Positions 14,483 through 27,180 of a stretch of DNA of 64,000 nt are shown piece after piece. Source of the DNA: Manduca sexta (lineage: Eukaryota; Arthropoda; Insecta; Lepidoptera; Sphingidae). Under the pieces are notes generated by a model. The model saw nothing but the letters and a program-made list of their open reading frames with translations. It searched no databases and was not told where the DNA came from. Every line of letters starts with the position of its first letter. Positions within the stretch are counted from its first letter, which is position 1. The position numbers and the translations under genes are program-made. The DNA lies in NCBI RefSeq assembly GCF_014839805.1, contig NC_051130.1:6014001-6078000 (forward strand), read 5' to 3'.

Positions 14483-14795
14483 TTATGGAACGGACTGCCG
14501 AGACGAATGTCCGCAGGTTCAAATCCCAAGGGCACACACCTCTGAATTTTCTAAAAAATCATGTGTGTATTCTTTGTGAATTTATCGTTCGCTTTAACGG
14601 TGAAGGAAAATATCGTGAGGAAACCTGTACATCTGAGAAGTTCTCTATAGGAATTTCGAAGGTGTGTGAAGTCTACCAATTCGCATTTCGCACTAGGCCA
14701 GCGTGGTGGACTAAGGCCTTATCCCTCTCAGTAGTAGAGGAGGCCCGTGCTCAGCAGTGGGCAAGTGTATAATACAGGGCTGATATTATTATTTT
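14483..14795 (+). mobile_element. SINE-B copy 1
   Basis: This copy has the tRNA-like B box GGTTCAAATCCCAAG, the body TTTAACGGTGAAGGAAAATA, and the conserved 3' part GGCCAGCGTGGTGGACTAAG, then GTAGTAGAGGAGGCCCGTGC, then ATAATACAGGGCTGATATTA. An open frame of 129 codons across it (14383-14772) is a by-product of the repeat and not a gene. Confidence 0.85.
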
Positions 14796-15000
14796 ATTTC
14801 GGGAAAAGTATTTCGTCGGTAAGGTCGCATTCATTACCAGGTTCAAATAAATAGGAAGTATTCGCAGCAATCAGAATTATAAATTAGGTTATCAGTATTA
14901 GAACAAAATGGTCCGCCGTGCCAAAACATGGCATCACGTCGCTATTATGAAAAAAATTACTTAGAATTATATTCAAGAAAATAATATTAGCATGCATAGT

Positions 15001-15108
15001 CACTACATAGTATAAAACAAAGTCGCTTTCTCTGTCCCTATGTCCCTTTGTATGCTTAAATCTTTAAAACTACGCAACGGATTTTGATGCGGTTTTTTTT
15101 ATCACCTC
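15001..15108 (+). repeat. Dispersed repeat G, copy 1
   Basis: CACTACATAGTATAAAACAA, CGCTTTCTCTGTCCCTATGT and CTACGCAACGGATTTTGATG are nearly identical to 26083-26190. It is followed at about 15108-15143 by GGATATAAAATATATCCTAT, which matches the right end of repeat E at 22558-22580. The class is not known to me with certainty. Confidence 0.75.
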
Positions 15109-15147
15109 ATGTACCGCTATCTGAGCGGATATAAAATATATCCTATA

Positions 15148-15472
15148 ATAATATCAGCCCTGTATTATATACTTGCCCATTGCTGAGCACGGGCCTCCTC
15201 TACTACTGAGAGGAATTAAGCCTTAGTCCACCACGTTGGCCTAGTGCGGATTGGTAGACTTGACACACCTTCGAAATTCCTATAGAGAACTCAGATGTGC
15301 AGGTTTCCTCACGATGCTTTCCTTCACCGTTAAAGCGAACGATAAATTCACAAAGAATACACACATGATTTTTTTTTTAGAAAAGTCGGAGGTGTGTGCT
15401 CTTGAGATTTGAACCTGCGGACATTCGTCTTGGCAGTCCGTTCCACACCCTACTAGGCTATCGCCGCTTAAA
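15148..15472 (-). mobile_element. SINE-B copy 2
   Basis: This is a nearly full-length minus-strand copy: AATATCAGCCCTGTATTATA at the low-coordinate 3' end, CCTCCTCTACTACTGAGAGG in the body, and the tRNA-like head ending TAGGCTATCGCCGC at 15457-15470. It is almost a mirror image of copy 1, about 350 bases away, so the two could form a large hairpin. Confidence 0.85.
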
Positions 15473-16162
15473 TAATCCTACTACCAACAATATGTCTTTT
15501 TAATTTTAATCTAAAAATGTAAAAAGAAGTGATTTAATTTCCTAAATTCTATTTCTATTCTATCACTAGTATGACTAATTTATGCTAGCATACTTACATG
15601 CTAAGTTGAAATACTTTGTAAGACACTTTCAAATGATTTGAATATCACTAATGTGTTTGTGTAGTTCTTAGAATCACTGCAATATACTAAAAACCAATAA
15701 TGGTAGGTTCTAAAGTAATACTGATAATTTCTCGGGCTATAACAACTTGTAACAGCCTTTATGCTTCTTGTAATTGCATTCGTAAAAGAGGAAGGATGTA
15801 ATCAAAAATAATTTACGTCGTGTAATATTGCGTTGTTGTTTGAAAATCATTATAATGATCCGCCCAAAACGTTGTAAATCATTATAATCATAATATTGAG
15901 ATGTATTTTAACTTAATCGTATGCCATAAATCTAATTCATTTGTACCCATAATTCTGGTTGTAGTCAGTGCCTATCAATTATGAAATATGAAAAAAAGTT
16001 CTCTCACATGTGTTTAATAACGGTTGGCAAATTATAGACATTTATACTCACTAAACGACTACGCAATGGTTTATTAGCAATATATTTTTATTCACACGGC
16101 ACATATTGGCCTTTTTTATTTTTAATAAAAACTTATTAAGCATCCTGTAAAATATAATATAA

Positions 16163-16483
16163 TAATAATAATAACTCCAGTCCTGTATCTGTCCTGTAAT
16201 ATATACTGTCCTATTGGGCACGGGTCTCCTCTACTATCGAGAGGGATTAGGCCTTAGTCCATCACGCTGGCCTAGTGCGGATTGGCAGACTTCACATAAT
16301 ATACTCAGAGAGTTTCTCGGGGACGTAGGTTTCCTCATGATATCTTAAGCGATAATACATAAAGTGTACAAGCGTTACTTTAAAAAAGTCAGATGTGCGT
16401 GTCCTTTGGTTTTGAACGTTTTGAACCTGTAGCCATTCGTCTCGGCAGTCCGTCCCACTCCCAACTACGCTATCGCCGTTGTA
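16163..16483 (-). mobile_element. SINE-B copy 3, with small deletion
   Basis: The landmarks are the same (GGTCTCCTCTACTATCGAGA, GGCCTTAGTCCATCACGCTG, and the head ending CTACGCTATCGCCG). The stretch corresponding to the CACCTTCGAAATTCCTATAG of other copies is missing near 16297. Confidence 0.82.
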
Positions 16484-16564
16484 AAATATGTACATTTATT
16501 TTAATTTATTGTTAGAAACAGTATGTGGATTTGTTAAATTAATATTGTATCAATATAAATAGTT

Positions 16565-16764
16565 CGACCTCGGTGAAGTCGTTATATTGTGTACGCGGGT
16601 TGACATCGCTCTGAGGTGCTGGGTTCAAGTCCCCGGTCTGGCAGTAATATTGTGTTTTTGCGCAGTATTAGCTTGGAGTCTGGAATTTGTGCCCGATATG
16701 GCGATGGCCCTATCACATCATGGGTGCTCTAGTTGCATCCCTTCGGGGTTAGCGACGTGTTATG
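16565..16764 (+). mobile_element. SINE-A copy 2
   Basis: The head GACCTCGGTGAAGTCGTTAT, B box GGGTTCAAGTCCCCGGT and body GTCTGGAATTTGTGCCCGAT lead to a 3' end CCCTTCGGGGTTAGCGACGT. It has small internal deletions compared with the complete copies. Confidence 0.8.
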
Positions 16765-19604
16765 TTTGTTTATATTGTTTCATATTTTGTTTTAAAAAAA
16801 CAATAATAGAAATACACAGGTATTTCGAAATGTATAAGTTTATCAAAATGCGGTGCCGTATTTGGCTCTACCAAGCGATAGAGTTGAAGTAGTTTGTTAT
16901 GAAAATTTATATAAAATTCCACCGCATATTATTTCTATTAGTAATATCCATTATCCATGAATAAGTTCTTCATAGAGTAATTTGTCAGTCACGTCATCTT
17001 TAGAAGTTTTTTAGTTACTAATGGGACTCATCTGTTACTTCCTTGACGTTTCAAATGGCAAGGAAAATTGCGAAAGAGAAATTTTATGCGCTAAGTACCA
17101 GCGATTTAATCGAGTTGTAGTATTGACTATTAAAGTACAAAATGATGGTTGAATTTTATTAACTGAGCGTGTCAAAACAGGTAACTAGTGCGTAATACGA
17201 CAGTCGCGTAATTAAATATATTTTATAAACACATTTAACGCAAGCTTGTTTGCTAACTTGTATTTGCATTAGCATTTTCATTTGAGCGACTTTCTCAAAC
17301 GATCTTAGTAGTTTGTTGTTGTTTAATAATTGAAAATATTATCGAATAATATTGTTTTACGCATACGAGTATTTTTAAAGCGTAGGATAAAAATAATGCT
17401 TAGGTAATATCAAAGAGTTACTACATACATGATATTGAAATAATACTTCTTGTTTAAGACATAAGTGATATTTTTACAGCATGTAGCTCAAACTTATTGG
17501 AGGTATATGATGATATTGAAATGATCATTGCATGCAAAGAATCGTCAGTGTGATAAATCTTGGGTGTGTTTGCGATCTTAAAGAAATGCGATAACATTTA
17601 TTGGTAATTCATTACTAATGGGGCCTTACTGCCAGTAAAAATTGAATAGCAGATCTCCTTTTACCTTGATTTTTGAAGCAGGTTACATCACCCATACAAC
17701 CGATTCATTCATGGTGTAAAAAATAAACCAAACGATACTAACTAAAACTCTACTTTGTGCTCTGCTTTCATATCTTCATAACATGTTAAGCCTCATGAAG
17801 ACAGATTATCGATTGCAAATGATTATAATCATACGCATTTATTGCTTGAAAAAGTTACTCCGTCTAAACATGCACAATTGCGAGGCAATTCTTGCCCGCG
17901 TTGACGTGTAGATGCCGAGTCTCTTGATTTTGAAATTTATGCATGGCGTTTTTCGAATATTTTTTAATGTCATTGCTTTATTCACCGTTCAAGTCAGAGA
18001 CAAAATTTGACGTATCAAATTTCTGTGTTTTTTCCTAATTTGATACCAACAAACGCAAGCCTTATATATTCTAATTAGTTTGTAAATATTAATTGACATT
18101 TTAGCTAATTTTATAACAATAACCTAATAAAAAACAATTCAAAGTTTACAAAGCGCAATGCCATAGATCACTGATTGCTATTTAATTAAATCAAATTCCT
18201 GCATAGATTCCCTTAAAGGGGACAAAAGATAACAATACGCTGTGATACGAATGGATGATTAGAATAACCGGTATATTATGAAATGATTAACTCCTGTTTA
18301 AAGGTAAAATTCCTTGCCCACATTATTTTATTAGGTGTGTCTTAGCTTTGTAACGGCTTTTGATTTATTTTGCTGCAATAAATCTTGTGACATTGTTAGT
18401 AAAACACGACTGTATTGGCGACGAGCACCGACTTTGTATATAAATTAATTTATCTAAACACAGTCAAGTAACGAATCAAAATCCATCAAGAAGAATTGAG
18501 GGAATTTATAACCCTCTTAGAAAGTCCCAAAAAACGTTTCCTGTAAGCCAATGTCGTTCAATTTTGATTTAGGTGATTGGTCGAGAGACCAATGCGTGTG
18601 TCACGTGTTAGTCTCTCAACCAATCACAATAAAACGACACGAAACCGTGTCGTGTTTTCTTTTTCCATATTTTAAGCACACAGATTCATGAATTACTTTC
18701 GGACGTCGTATTTAGAGAATTAGAATATCTAAAAATAAATGTGTATAAATTATACATGGACATCAATATGGACTCTAAAACGGCTAGAACCATCGATTGG
18801 AACGATATTAATTATTTTTTTAAGAAATCCCTACAGTTGACCAACGGGTGATCCTGTGAGATTTGATAGCGATCGGACCACCGGAAGTTATCTAGCTGTA
18901 AAAAAATTGTTCTACTCGTGCGAACCCAGGCGAGTCGTTAGTTTAGAATAAGAATTGAATACTTATCTATTTCACGTTCATTGTGTACTTCAATCGCAAG
19001 TCGCAACACATTGTACACATCTATTTATATTGCACGCGTACATAATTATAGGACTGACCTGCTAATATTGCGTTGAAACGTTACAGTTAACGCTCCATCA
19101 ATATAATTGCTAACATAAATAACTGGTGGATTTACATACATTAAGAAATATATTGCTATTTCACACACAAAATCGTAATTTATTGGACCACCGCGTTATT
19201 TTGTTATAATTTATCATTGGCTAAATAAGTGTTGATTTATTTAGGGACGATTGTCCACCGGCCGATTGTCATCAGAAAAATTATAGTCGTAAAATAAAAT
19301 ATAATAAATTAAAAATAAAAATACGTGTTTTAGTCTTTGATTTGGTTTATTAATTTAAATGTTGAAAAATATAAATATAAGTTAATGGTATTTAATTAAT
19401 TATTACTTGATGATTAAAATGGTCATTATCAAAATAATTTTCTGCATATAATTTTCCCTTCAGAATCAAATTTGCAGCGAAGATAAATATAACACCCATA
19501 TAAGATCGAATAAATTGTTTAATAAGTGAGTATGCAACTGTACAAAAATACGCTTCTCTGAAATAACTTTAAATTATTAAAATATTTACCGCCATTTTCT
19601 TGCC
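16765..19604. other. Gene-free AT-rich stretch
   Basis: No coding frame, tRNA or recognised repeat stands out, apart from the paired hairpins at 18573-18653. The longest open frames are short and low in complexity. Confidence 0.5.
18573..18653. repeat. Two adjacent stable hairpins
   Basis: GTGATTGGTCGAGAGAC (18573-18589) pairs with GTCTCTCAACCAATCAC (18611-18627) with one mismatch around a 21-base loop that contains CACGTG. Just beyond, ACGACACG (18634-18641) pairs perfectly with CGTGTCGT (18646-18653) around AAAC. They may be a small foldback element or transcribed structures. Confidence 0.6.
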
Positions 19605-19618
19605 ATAGATAAAATATT

Positions 19619-19888
19619 ACATAACATAACATCACGCATTTTATCCCAGAAGGGGTATGCAGAGGCGCAACTAGGGCACCCACTTTTCGCCAAGTATGTT
19701 CCGTCCCATGATGTGATAGAGGGCGAGCCTATCGCCATATCGGGCACAAATTCCAGACTCCGGGCTGATATTGAGCAGAAAAACCCAAATATCACTTTGC
19801 CCGACCCGGGATTCGAACCCAGGACCTCAGAGCGCTATTGTACCGGACGTGCAATACAACTACGCCACCGAGGCAGTCGAGGCAGTCA
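19619..19888 (-). mobile_element. SINE-A copy 3, complete, with target duplication
   Basis: A complete tRNA-derived SINE. On the minus strand it opens GACTGCCTCGGTGGCGTAGT, has a clear B box (GGTTCGAATCCCGGG) and ends in CCCCTTCTGGGATAAAATGC. It is flanked by the 14-base direct repeat ATAGATAAAATATT (19605-19618 and 19889-19902), the target site duplication. The head shows a duplicated GAGGCAGTC at its 5' end. It is nearly identical to the copy at 38795-39057. Confidence 0.92.
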
Positions 19889-20934
19889 ATAGATAAAATA
19901 TTGAAGTGTTAAAATGTATAAACCGTAACTGCTACCGAAATTACTAACGGGAGATCCGGGCTATAAATTACTGATATAATATGTAAGGAGAATTCATATT
20001 ATAATGAGATTTAACAGTTTATTTGGTAGTACAATGTCAGATTTCTAGGTTACGGCTATCGATTTCATGAACCGAATTAAAAAAAGGAAGAGGTTCTCAA
20101 TTCGGCGTTACACTTGTTGCTTTAGGCTGGGTTATATGAAAATGGCGAATTGGTAGTGGGAGTATTACAATAAAGATAATGCATTTGTCAAATACTATGA
20201 AGCTATTTTATTCATAATACGGATTCTAGGCAGATGCGAGAATATATGGTGTTACACGGATTCCTTTGATCCCTATACAAATTGAATGCTCATTGACTTA
20301 GTTTTGGAGATATTCACTTTCCAGATTAGCATTATTGAATAAAAATGTATTGTTACTCATACACGATAGCATGACTAAAAGATAAATGCATTAAATGTTC
20401 ATTTGTTCTGCATCATTTAACTGATTAAGTACAACAAATCATTTCAAAGTCGGTAATTGGGATGGACAAAAAATATTTCGTGATCAAATTATTCTATTGT
20501 GTTATGACAGTGGGTGTCTAAGTATATGTAATTATCGTCTATTTAACTGTAATTGGGATGAAAATCTTTAATAGCGTGTATTGTTAATATTATTGATTTC
20601 AAAATACCAAAGATTCATTGAAAAATGTCAAGTAATTACTACATTCGAATATCAAAAAAGATATTAAGTAAATAGCAACCAGAGTATTATAATATATAGA
20701 TGCCAAACTTCCGTAAAAAAATATGATAAGGGTGAAAAGCAAGCACGTGAGAATTGAGACCCTTTGGCAGAACATTTGACAAATTACTATAACAGCAAGA
20801 TTCTGCCCTGTTTAGTTATCAGAGCGTCCCGAGGCATCTAATGACAGTGCTACGTGATTGAGCGGAGACATCGCGGTTTTAGATAATACAGCAAAACCGA
20901 ACCTATAGTTTCTATTGTTTCGAAATGTTTTATT

Positions 20935-21090
20935 TATTAAAATTCAACTTTTTTCCGGATTTTATCGCGATTTTTTATATTCTTATTTTCTGCCGACGTT
21001 TCGAAGATTTTGCAGCCTTCATGGTTATGGGTGGGACAGAGGTGTTGGTCGTCCGAAAAGTTAAAGTTGCAATAACTACCTACATTTTAC
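20935..21090 (+). repeat. Family H copy
   Basis: TTTTATCGCGATTTTTTATA, CTGCCGACGTTTCGAAGATT and GCAGCCTTCATGGTTATGGG match the left half of the family and its inner region, with GTTGGTCGTCC beyond. It is dispersed and non-coding. Confidence 0.65.
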
Positions 21091-21883
21091 AATTATATAT
21101 ACCGCGGTACAATCTGGAAATTTTATTTCAATGTTTAACATTCGCGTAAACATAAGATATTTTTTTATCATTTTAATAGGTTTACGAAAAATTGGTACAT
21201 AGAATCACAATACAAAAATACATATACCACAGTAATTAACTAAGTGCACAATATAAAAAGTGAACAATTCATATAAATAAAGAAAATATTGTACCTGAAA
21301 ACAAAAATTAGAATAACACTTTATAAAAAATATAATATATTTTTGCATAAATTTTGGTTAATTTGTAATTATGAGCTTTCCTGTCCATATGAATTCGCTG
21401 ACATTTGTTCCTACCTGCGCAGCAAGAGTGAATTGTAGATAGCCCACAAGTCTTACAAGTTAGTGGTGACGCTTAATTTTTAATGCAGTATTGCATACCG
21501 CGTTTCTAACAAAAAGAACCTATATTCGTGATATATAATGTTTGTTGAAATAGATATCATGGATTAGATATCTTCCTTATAAATTCTTGTTTGCACATGA
21601 CGAAGCATCATTAAACCTTTGCTTCTTTCTTATTGATCATACCTTCAGCACCTTGATCACGCCGCCGCATCTATCTCATTAACCCTTATTACGAGTTCAT
21701 TAACCCCATCTAGAACTCAATTAACTTGATATACGGGTACTTCATGCATTATGTCATATATTTTTAATGAGTATTTCGATAGATTAATCGAACCGGTTTT
21801 GATGGTTCGTAGTATGTCGAGGTTAATATTTACTTTACTTTGTAATATTTCGGTCATCTAAATAACTTAGCTTGTACGTTAAT

Positions 21884-22194
21884 ATTTTTTTATTGAATGA
21901 CGAAACGTGCTTGCCGTTCGCTTGATGGTAAGCAATATGACCGCCCATAAGCAGCAGAAACACCGTCCAACACCTTGAATTACAAAGTATTGTTTGTAAT
22001 TCAAATGTGTTCGCCACCCTGAGATATGAGATGTTAAATTTGATTATGTTCAGTAGTTACACTAGCTAAAATGTCCTTTAAACCGGAACACAACAGTACA
22101 CACTGCTGCTTGGCGGCAGAAATAGACATTTCGGTGATACCTACCCTGACGGACTCTCACATAAGAGACACTTACCACCAGTAATATTTTTTAA
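21884..22194 (+). repeat. Repeat D copy 1
   Basis: GCTTGCCGTTCGCTTGATGG, ACACCTTGAATTACAAAGTA, TTAAACCGGAACACAACAGT, CTGCTTGGCGGCAGAAATAG and the end ACTTACCACCAGTAAT. It shares its whole plan with 24905-25300 and, inverted, 35845-36130. This is a common lepidopteran non-autonomous repeat type whose class I cannot name with confidence. Confidence 0.75.
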
Positions 22195-22334
22195 ATCATA
22201 TGCAGTCGACGTGTTTAAAAATTCATTTTTGTGTCAAAAATCAGTATGTTTAATTATAGTGGTAATTATAGCTCATACTTTAGTACTAAAAATTGCATTC
22301 TTTATTATATGCAGCTCATTATGTATGTTTTAAC

Positions 22335-22582
22335 CTTCTAGGCGGGCACGGCAAATTGACCCCACCGCCCCTGATGGTAAGTGGAGTGGGGTCCAATAGA
22401 ATGTCGACTGACGAGAGATGATTATCCCTTAACAGTTGACACAATTATGCCGGCCTGTGGGAACCGGTTATACACATGTTAATCCCGGAACGCGACACTT
22501 ACGTGAGTCACTATGGCGGGTTTAAACACCTTGTGTACGGTGGTCGCTATTCGGGCTGATATAAAATATATCCTACCAACAG
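22335..22582 (+). repeat. Repeat E copy 1
   Basis: GATGGTAAGTGGAGTGGGGT, AATAGAATGTCGACTGACGA, AATTATGCCGGCCTGTGGGA and ACACCTTGTGTACGGTGGTC. Shorter relatives lie at 33083-33190 and 37073-37211. Confidence 0.7.
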
Positions 22583-24904
22583 CAGAAGCAGCAGATGTTT
22601 CGTTCACATGGTAACGCATGCTTACCGCAAAAAATACATGTAGTTGTTAACGCGCGTCTAACGTTTGTCGTCTAAACGAGGTCTAAGTCTATGGTTTTAA
22701 CCTTATTAAGGCAAATATTGTATACATACTACTTACTTATATTTGTATCAACTTTGCTTGTCCATTTCCGAGAAAACGGGTCTTTGTCATCGGGCCGTAA
22801 TTCTAGTAATAAAGAGATAGTTTGCAACGATCAACTATAATATTTTCTCAAAAGAGACATCGCTGATTTGCATCAAACTGTAAACATTTTGGCTTTACAA
22901 TACCGAGATATCGGTTATAGTTTAAAATTGGAACATTAACTTTCTTACAAATAAAATGATAATCACTGTTATTCACTAACCTCTTTTTAGGTTAATAATC
23001 AAAACAATACACTCATTATGCTTAGGTATTATTGGTGAAATTCTTTTTTTAAATCTCTCAATGTATGGACAATTTTTTTCAATGGTTTAAATTGTATTAA
23101 GCCGAACTGCCAATAAACATCAAACCGGTGCGCATGGCTTCACATGACCATATTTTGACGTCGCGTTGTCGCACGTTTGACTTTGTTTACGATTAGACGT
23201 CAATATAAATTAACGAAAGGTAGCCACCATTTACAATAATAATAAACCAATAATAGTTTTATAAATACCAATTAAATGCGTCATTAAAGCTTAAATTGTT
23301 TTTTAGTATTGATACTACTGAAAGGTCAAGATACTAAAAATTGTACTGCTCTGTATTTTAAGCTCGCGTTTATAGAGTCTAATACCTATATGCAAAAAAA
23401 TATGTGTAGCTGTTTTGAAGACAAGCACTTTTAGGGTTTGAGAATTTTTTCATTGATAAAAGGCATAATATCCACTAACAATGAGTTTTAGTCAATTAAA
23501 ATTAATAACTATGGTTAGCTCTTTCAATCTTAAGTAGGAAGGATAATAATAAGAAAAATATAAATTTGAAATATGCCATCACTCACAAGTTATCTTAGCC
23601 TCGTTTTAAATATCTCTATCACAATATTTCATTTCGTTTGGTAGATTATTGTATAGCTATGTATATTCAAACATTATATTTCTTTTGCCATAATTGCTGG
23701 TCCTGTGCTGTCTCTATTTTCAAATTTCGTTACCTAAAACATTATTATAAAGACATTTTAAAGCATTAGCGGCATCGGGGCGTAATCTACGCAGTTCCGT
23801 TGACATGGAATCATCACTTTCACTAAGTTACTGTTTCATAACAACTGTGAACGTCGCGATTGGCCGTCGGATGTTGTGACTTACGCCGGTCGTCTTCCAT
23901 AAACATGCGGATAGAATTTAGATTGAATTTTTGTTATTATTTTAAACTTACCTTGGCAATAAGATTCAATATATAATACCTAATAAAAGGTCTTAGTAAT
24001 ATAACTTAATAAGTCATTACTTATGTATTCGGATCTACTGGAAACTAAACTAACCCGACGTTTTGATTAGCTGATATACGCTTCGAGAAGTACAGTTATT
24101 ATAAATGAAGATAAGTATTGAACAGGCGTAACTAGAACCCACACTGCACCGCCTTGATCTTATCCGTAGAAATGACACATCGTGGTGTCTGATCGGTTAG
24201 TGATCCCCAGTTTTTGTCCCGGAATTTAAAACCTAATAACCCTTTGTTTTCATAAATACACGCCGTAGTATTGCAGCGATAAGATATCGCAATATTAAGG
24301 TCAATAATTTTGATCTATTCATTAATATTTTGTTAATACTATCTCACTAAGATTTTCGTGGATGGCCTTCCTTGGAATAAGAGTCCCAGTGCTTACGTTG
24401 TTGTGATAAAAGTAACCTAATGTTAATCGAAGGCATTGAATACCTGTGTGGCAAATTGCAATCTAGTCAGATATTTCTACATATGACTGGATACATTATG
24501 TACATACATTGGTAATAAAGTAAATACTAAATACCTGCAAATAGCGACACAATTTGTTCCTACAATTTTCAAGCTCCAAATTTCAAAGACCACCCTAACG
24601 TTCACACACCATGCATCATTTCGATTTGTATCCATTGAGACATAACCATTTATTCACTCGCATAATCAATTTGTGGTCATTTACATTACGTCTAAACATG
24701 TGACCGTAATCAACGTTGAAGTTTCCTGGTGGTATAATACGTAATTGTATCAGTCAAGTTAACAGATGATTAAATTTTATCCGCCAGTTAAGCATTGCAG
24801 CTACATGGATTATGAGTTTGGAATGTAGAATCTTATTTTAACCTGAACTATGTAAATTTCAATAACAAGATAAATAATAATTAATGTTTGGAATTGATTT
24901 ATTT
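22583..24904. other. Gene-free stretch
   Basis: AT-rich sequence with no supported gene. A slightly GC-richer patch at about 23820-23910 (CGCGATTGGCCGTCGGATGT) has no frame or repeat match inside the window. Confidence 0.45.
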
Positions 24905-25300
24905 GTGATTTTTTTATTGCTTTGAATGACGAGACGAGTTTGCCCTTCGCGTTATGATAAGCGATACAACCGTATAAACAGTAGAAACACCATTCAACAC
25001 TTTGAATTACAAAGTATTGTTTGGTATTCTATTGCGCTCCATCATGAGACATGAGGTGTCAAGTCTTATTATGTCCAGTAGTTACACTGCAGTGGCGAAG
25101 AGTGACATTTTTCAAAAGGTAAGCCGATGTAAAAAAAAATGCCCTATTAATGATATCGAGGCCAATTTAACAGAAATTAAAAACGAAGACAAACATAAAT
25201 AAACCTAAAAGGGAAGCCGGTAGGAATCGGGTTGTATGGACGCTCCGCCACTGTTACACTGTCTACAATGTCCTTCAAACCGGAACACAACAGTAATAAC
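24905..25300 (+). repeat. Repeat D copy 2, interrupted by a MITE
   Basis: The left part, 24911-25089, aligns with D copy 1 (GAATGACGAGACGAGTTTGC, AACACTTTGAATTACAAAGT, TTATGTCCAGTAGTTACACT). The right part resumes at 25254 (CTACAATGTCCTTCAAACCG). Between them sits the hAT-type MITE at 25090-25253. Confidence 0.78.
25090..25253. mobile_element. hAT-type MITE, 164 bp, with 8-bp target duplication
   Basis: The inverted ends are CAGTGGCGAAGAGT (left) and, in reverse complement of the right end, CAGTGGCGGAGCGT. They are flanked by a perfect 8-base duplication TTACACTG at 25082-25089 and 25254-25261. CAGTGGCG-type termini and an 8-bp duplication are hAT superfamily properties. There is no transposase. 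The insertion lies inside repeat D, so it is younger than that copy. Confidence 0.9.
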
Positions 25301-25636
25301 ATCAATACTACAATGACTACTTCTCCAACATCCGTATAAATGCGTATATAGCAAAATGAAGTCGTAAGTATCATCAAACAACGCATTTAATATTAGATTT
25401 CTCCGCCAAACCTGCTAAAAATCTCATAAATATTCAAAAACCATTCGAAATAAGATTATTTCTTGTATTAACAATTAATAAAACTTTAATTATCATTCAT
25501 CGTTAGTAGTTATACGCCGAATGACCTAAATGCATTCGTTTTTAGCGAATCAAAATTATTCCTACGACATTTGCATACATATTGATGTTATAAAGAAAAA
25601 GTATCGATTGCAATCTAAACGAAATATTTACGCAAT

Positions 25637-25937
25637 AAGGTATGAATCCCTCCTAACCAAAATTCGGCTACGGCAGCCAATCCCCATGAGATCATCCAAG
25701 TATGCACGAGATATTAATTTGCACAAGTGTGTGCGCGAAACACGTTGTTTCTTCGCTCTCATAGTCCGGTGAGACGGCTATCCGTCATTACCGGAGGGTG
25801 ATCATACGCAGGATCAACGGCTTTACGTGCTTTCCGAGACACAAGGGTATCATACCGCCATGTTCCTTACTCCGAGCTGCGTCTGAGTCGTCCTGAGTCG
25901 ACCTTGTACAATTACAATAATGCCACCGAGGCAGTCA
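25637..25937 (-). mobile_element. SINE-C copy 1
   Basis: On the minus strand the head GACTGCCTCGGTGGC is shared with SINE-A. The body differs: GCACGTAAAGCCGTTGATCC, CGTCTCACCGGACTATGAGA and GGATTGGCTGCCGTAGCCGA. A middle piece of the head (anticodon arm to B box) is degenerate. Confidence 0.72.
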
Positions 25938-26082
25938 AAAAAAGTATAAGCGTTAACTTATAATAGGTTTTGATTCTTTATTATCTAAATTCTATTTTGA
26001 ATGAAGTACGTATAAGATTTTATTTTGACATTTACCAAGGGTTGTAAGTAACAATATTTATGCTATTACAATTGTAAATAAA

Positions 26083-26296
26083 TCACTACATAGTATAAAA
26101 CAAAGTCGCTTTCTCTGTCCCTATGTCTCTTTGTATGCTTAAATCTTTAAAACTACGCAACGGATTCTGATGCGGTTTTTTTTAATAGATAGAGTGATTC
26201 AAGAGGAAGGTTTATATGTATAATAACATCCATTAAATAGTTATTAGTTATTTTGTTATCTTATATCCGTGCGAAGCCAGAGCGGGTCTCTATGTT
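26083..26296 (+). repeat. Dispersed repeat G, copy 2
   Basis: This is the longer copy of the repeat at 15001-15108, continuing through TTATCTTATATCCGTGCGAA to GCCAGAGCGGGTCTCTATG. The right end resembles the GCGAAGC..GGG(T) ends of repeats that are very common in Lepidoptera. Confidence 0.72.
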
Positions 26297-26878
26297 TTTC
26301 TATACAACGTTCACAGTTTTTCTGTAGTGTATTTAGTATCATTATTTATAAAGGACAGATTATAAAAAGTCTGACACCAGATCATGATCTATTATTTTCT
26401 AAACAAGGGTTGGTTTTAAATTTATTTTAATTGCCTACATAAAATATTTCACATGTGTTAGCCCTACAAACCGCGACGTCACTGGAGTAGTAAGACAGTA
26501 CACAACTGACAACACATAGTTTGACTACAAACTATTACCTTACTTATTAACTGGTGCATTATGAATTTTAGTGGATGCCCGATTAAAGAAATCCAATTAG
26601 ATTTTTTTATATTGATCCGGTAACAACAAATGCAATCAATAAAAGTGGTTAGCACTAATATATAAGAAACGTGTATAGTTAATAAAAAAGCTACTAAAAA
26701 TAATGTTGTCAAAGATTTATATGTGTTGTGTGGGGGGCAAGGATTTTAAATTAACACAAGCTTTTTGAGTGTTTCCGCTGCAACTGACCTGATTTCTGTA
26801 TAAATTAATCTGTTATTTGATGTTAAATGCCATTAATCGCATCGAATATCCGTTATTTTGGCTTCATTTACTATAAAC

Positions 26879-27180
26879 TAGGTGTAGATCGCGGCTTCGC
26901 CCACGTTATGGCTATTCCCGACACAAAAGAACCTAACAATAGCAATTATTAGCGCAATCTGTATGACGTCAGCGCCATCTATTTTAGATAATATTAAACA
27001 ATTGCATTATTTCCCTTCGGAGTAAATTACCGGGATAAAAGTACTCTGGGTATTAATCCAGGACATAGTCTGCCAGTGTGTGCCAATCTATTGAGCTGTT
27101 CTGCGTTGACTTCTAGCAAACATCGACTTTCACAAACTGTTGCATTTATAATATTAGTAAGCATTTTGAAAAGTTGTTTT
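26879..27180 (+). repeat. Repeat F copy (CGGCTTCGCCC type)
   Basis: TCGCGGCTTCGCCCACGTTA opens the copy. It continues with CCGGGATAAAAGTACTCTGG and AATCCAGGACATAGTCTG and ends TTTATAATATTAGTAAG. This is a typical lepidopteran interspersed repeat. Relatives in this window are listed separately. Confidence 0.68.

Noticed and set aside
14383..14772. 129-codon plus-strand frame
   Set aside because: It covers SINE-B copy 1; the sequence recurs in both orientations across the window and encodes no domain.
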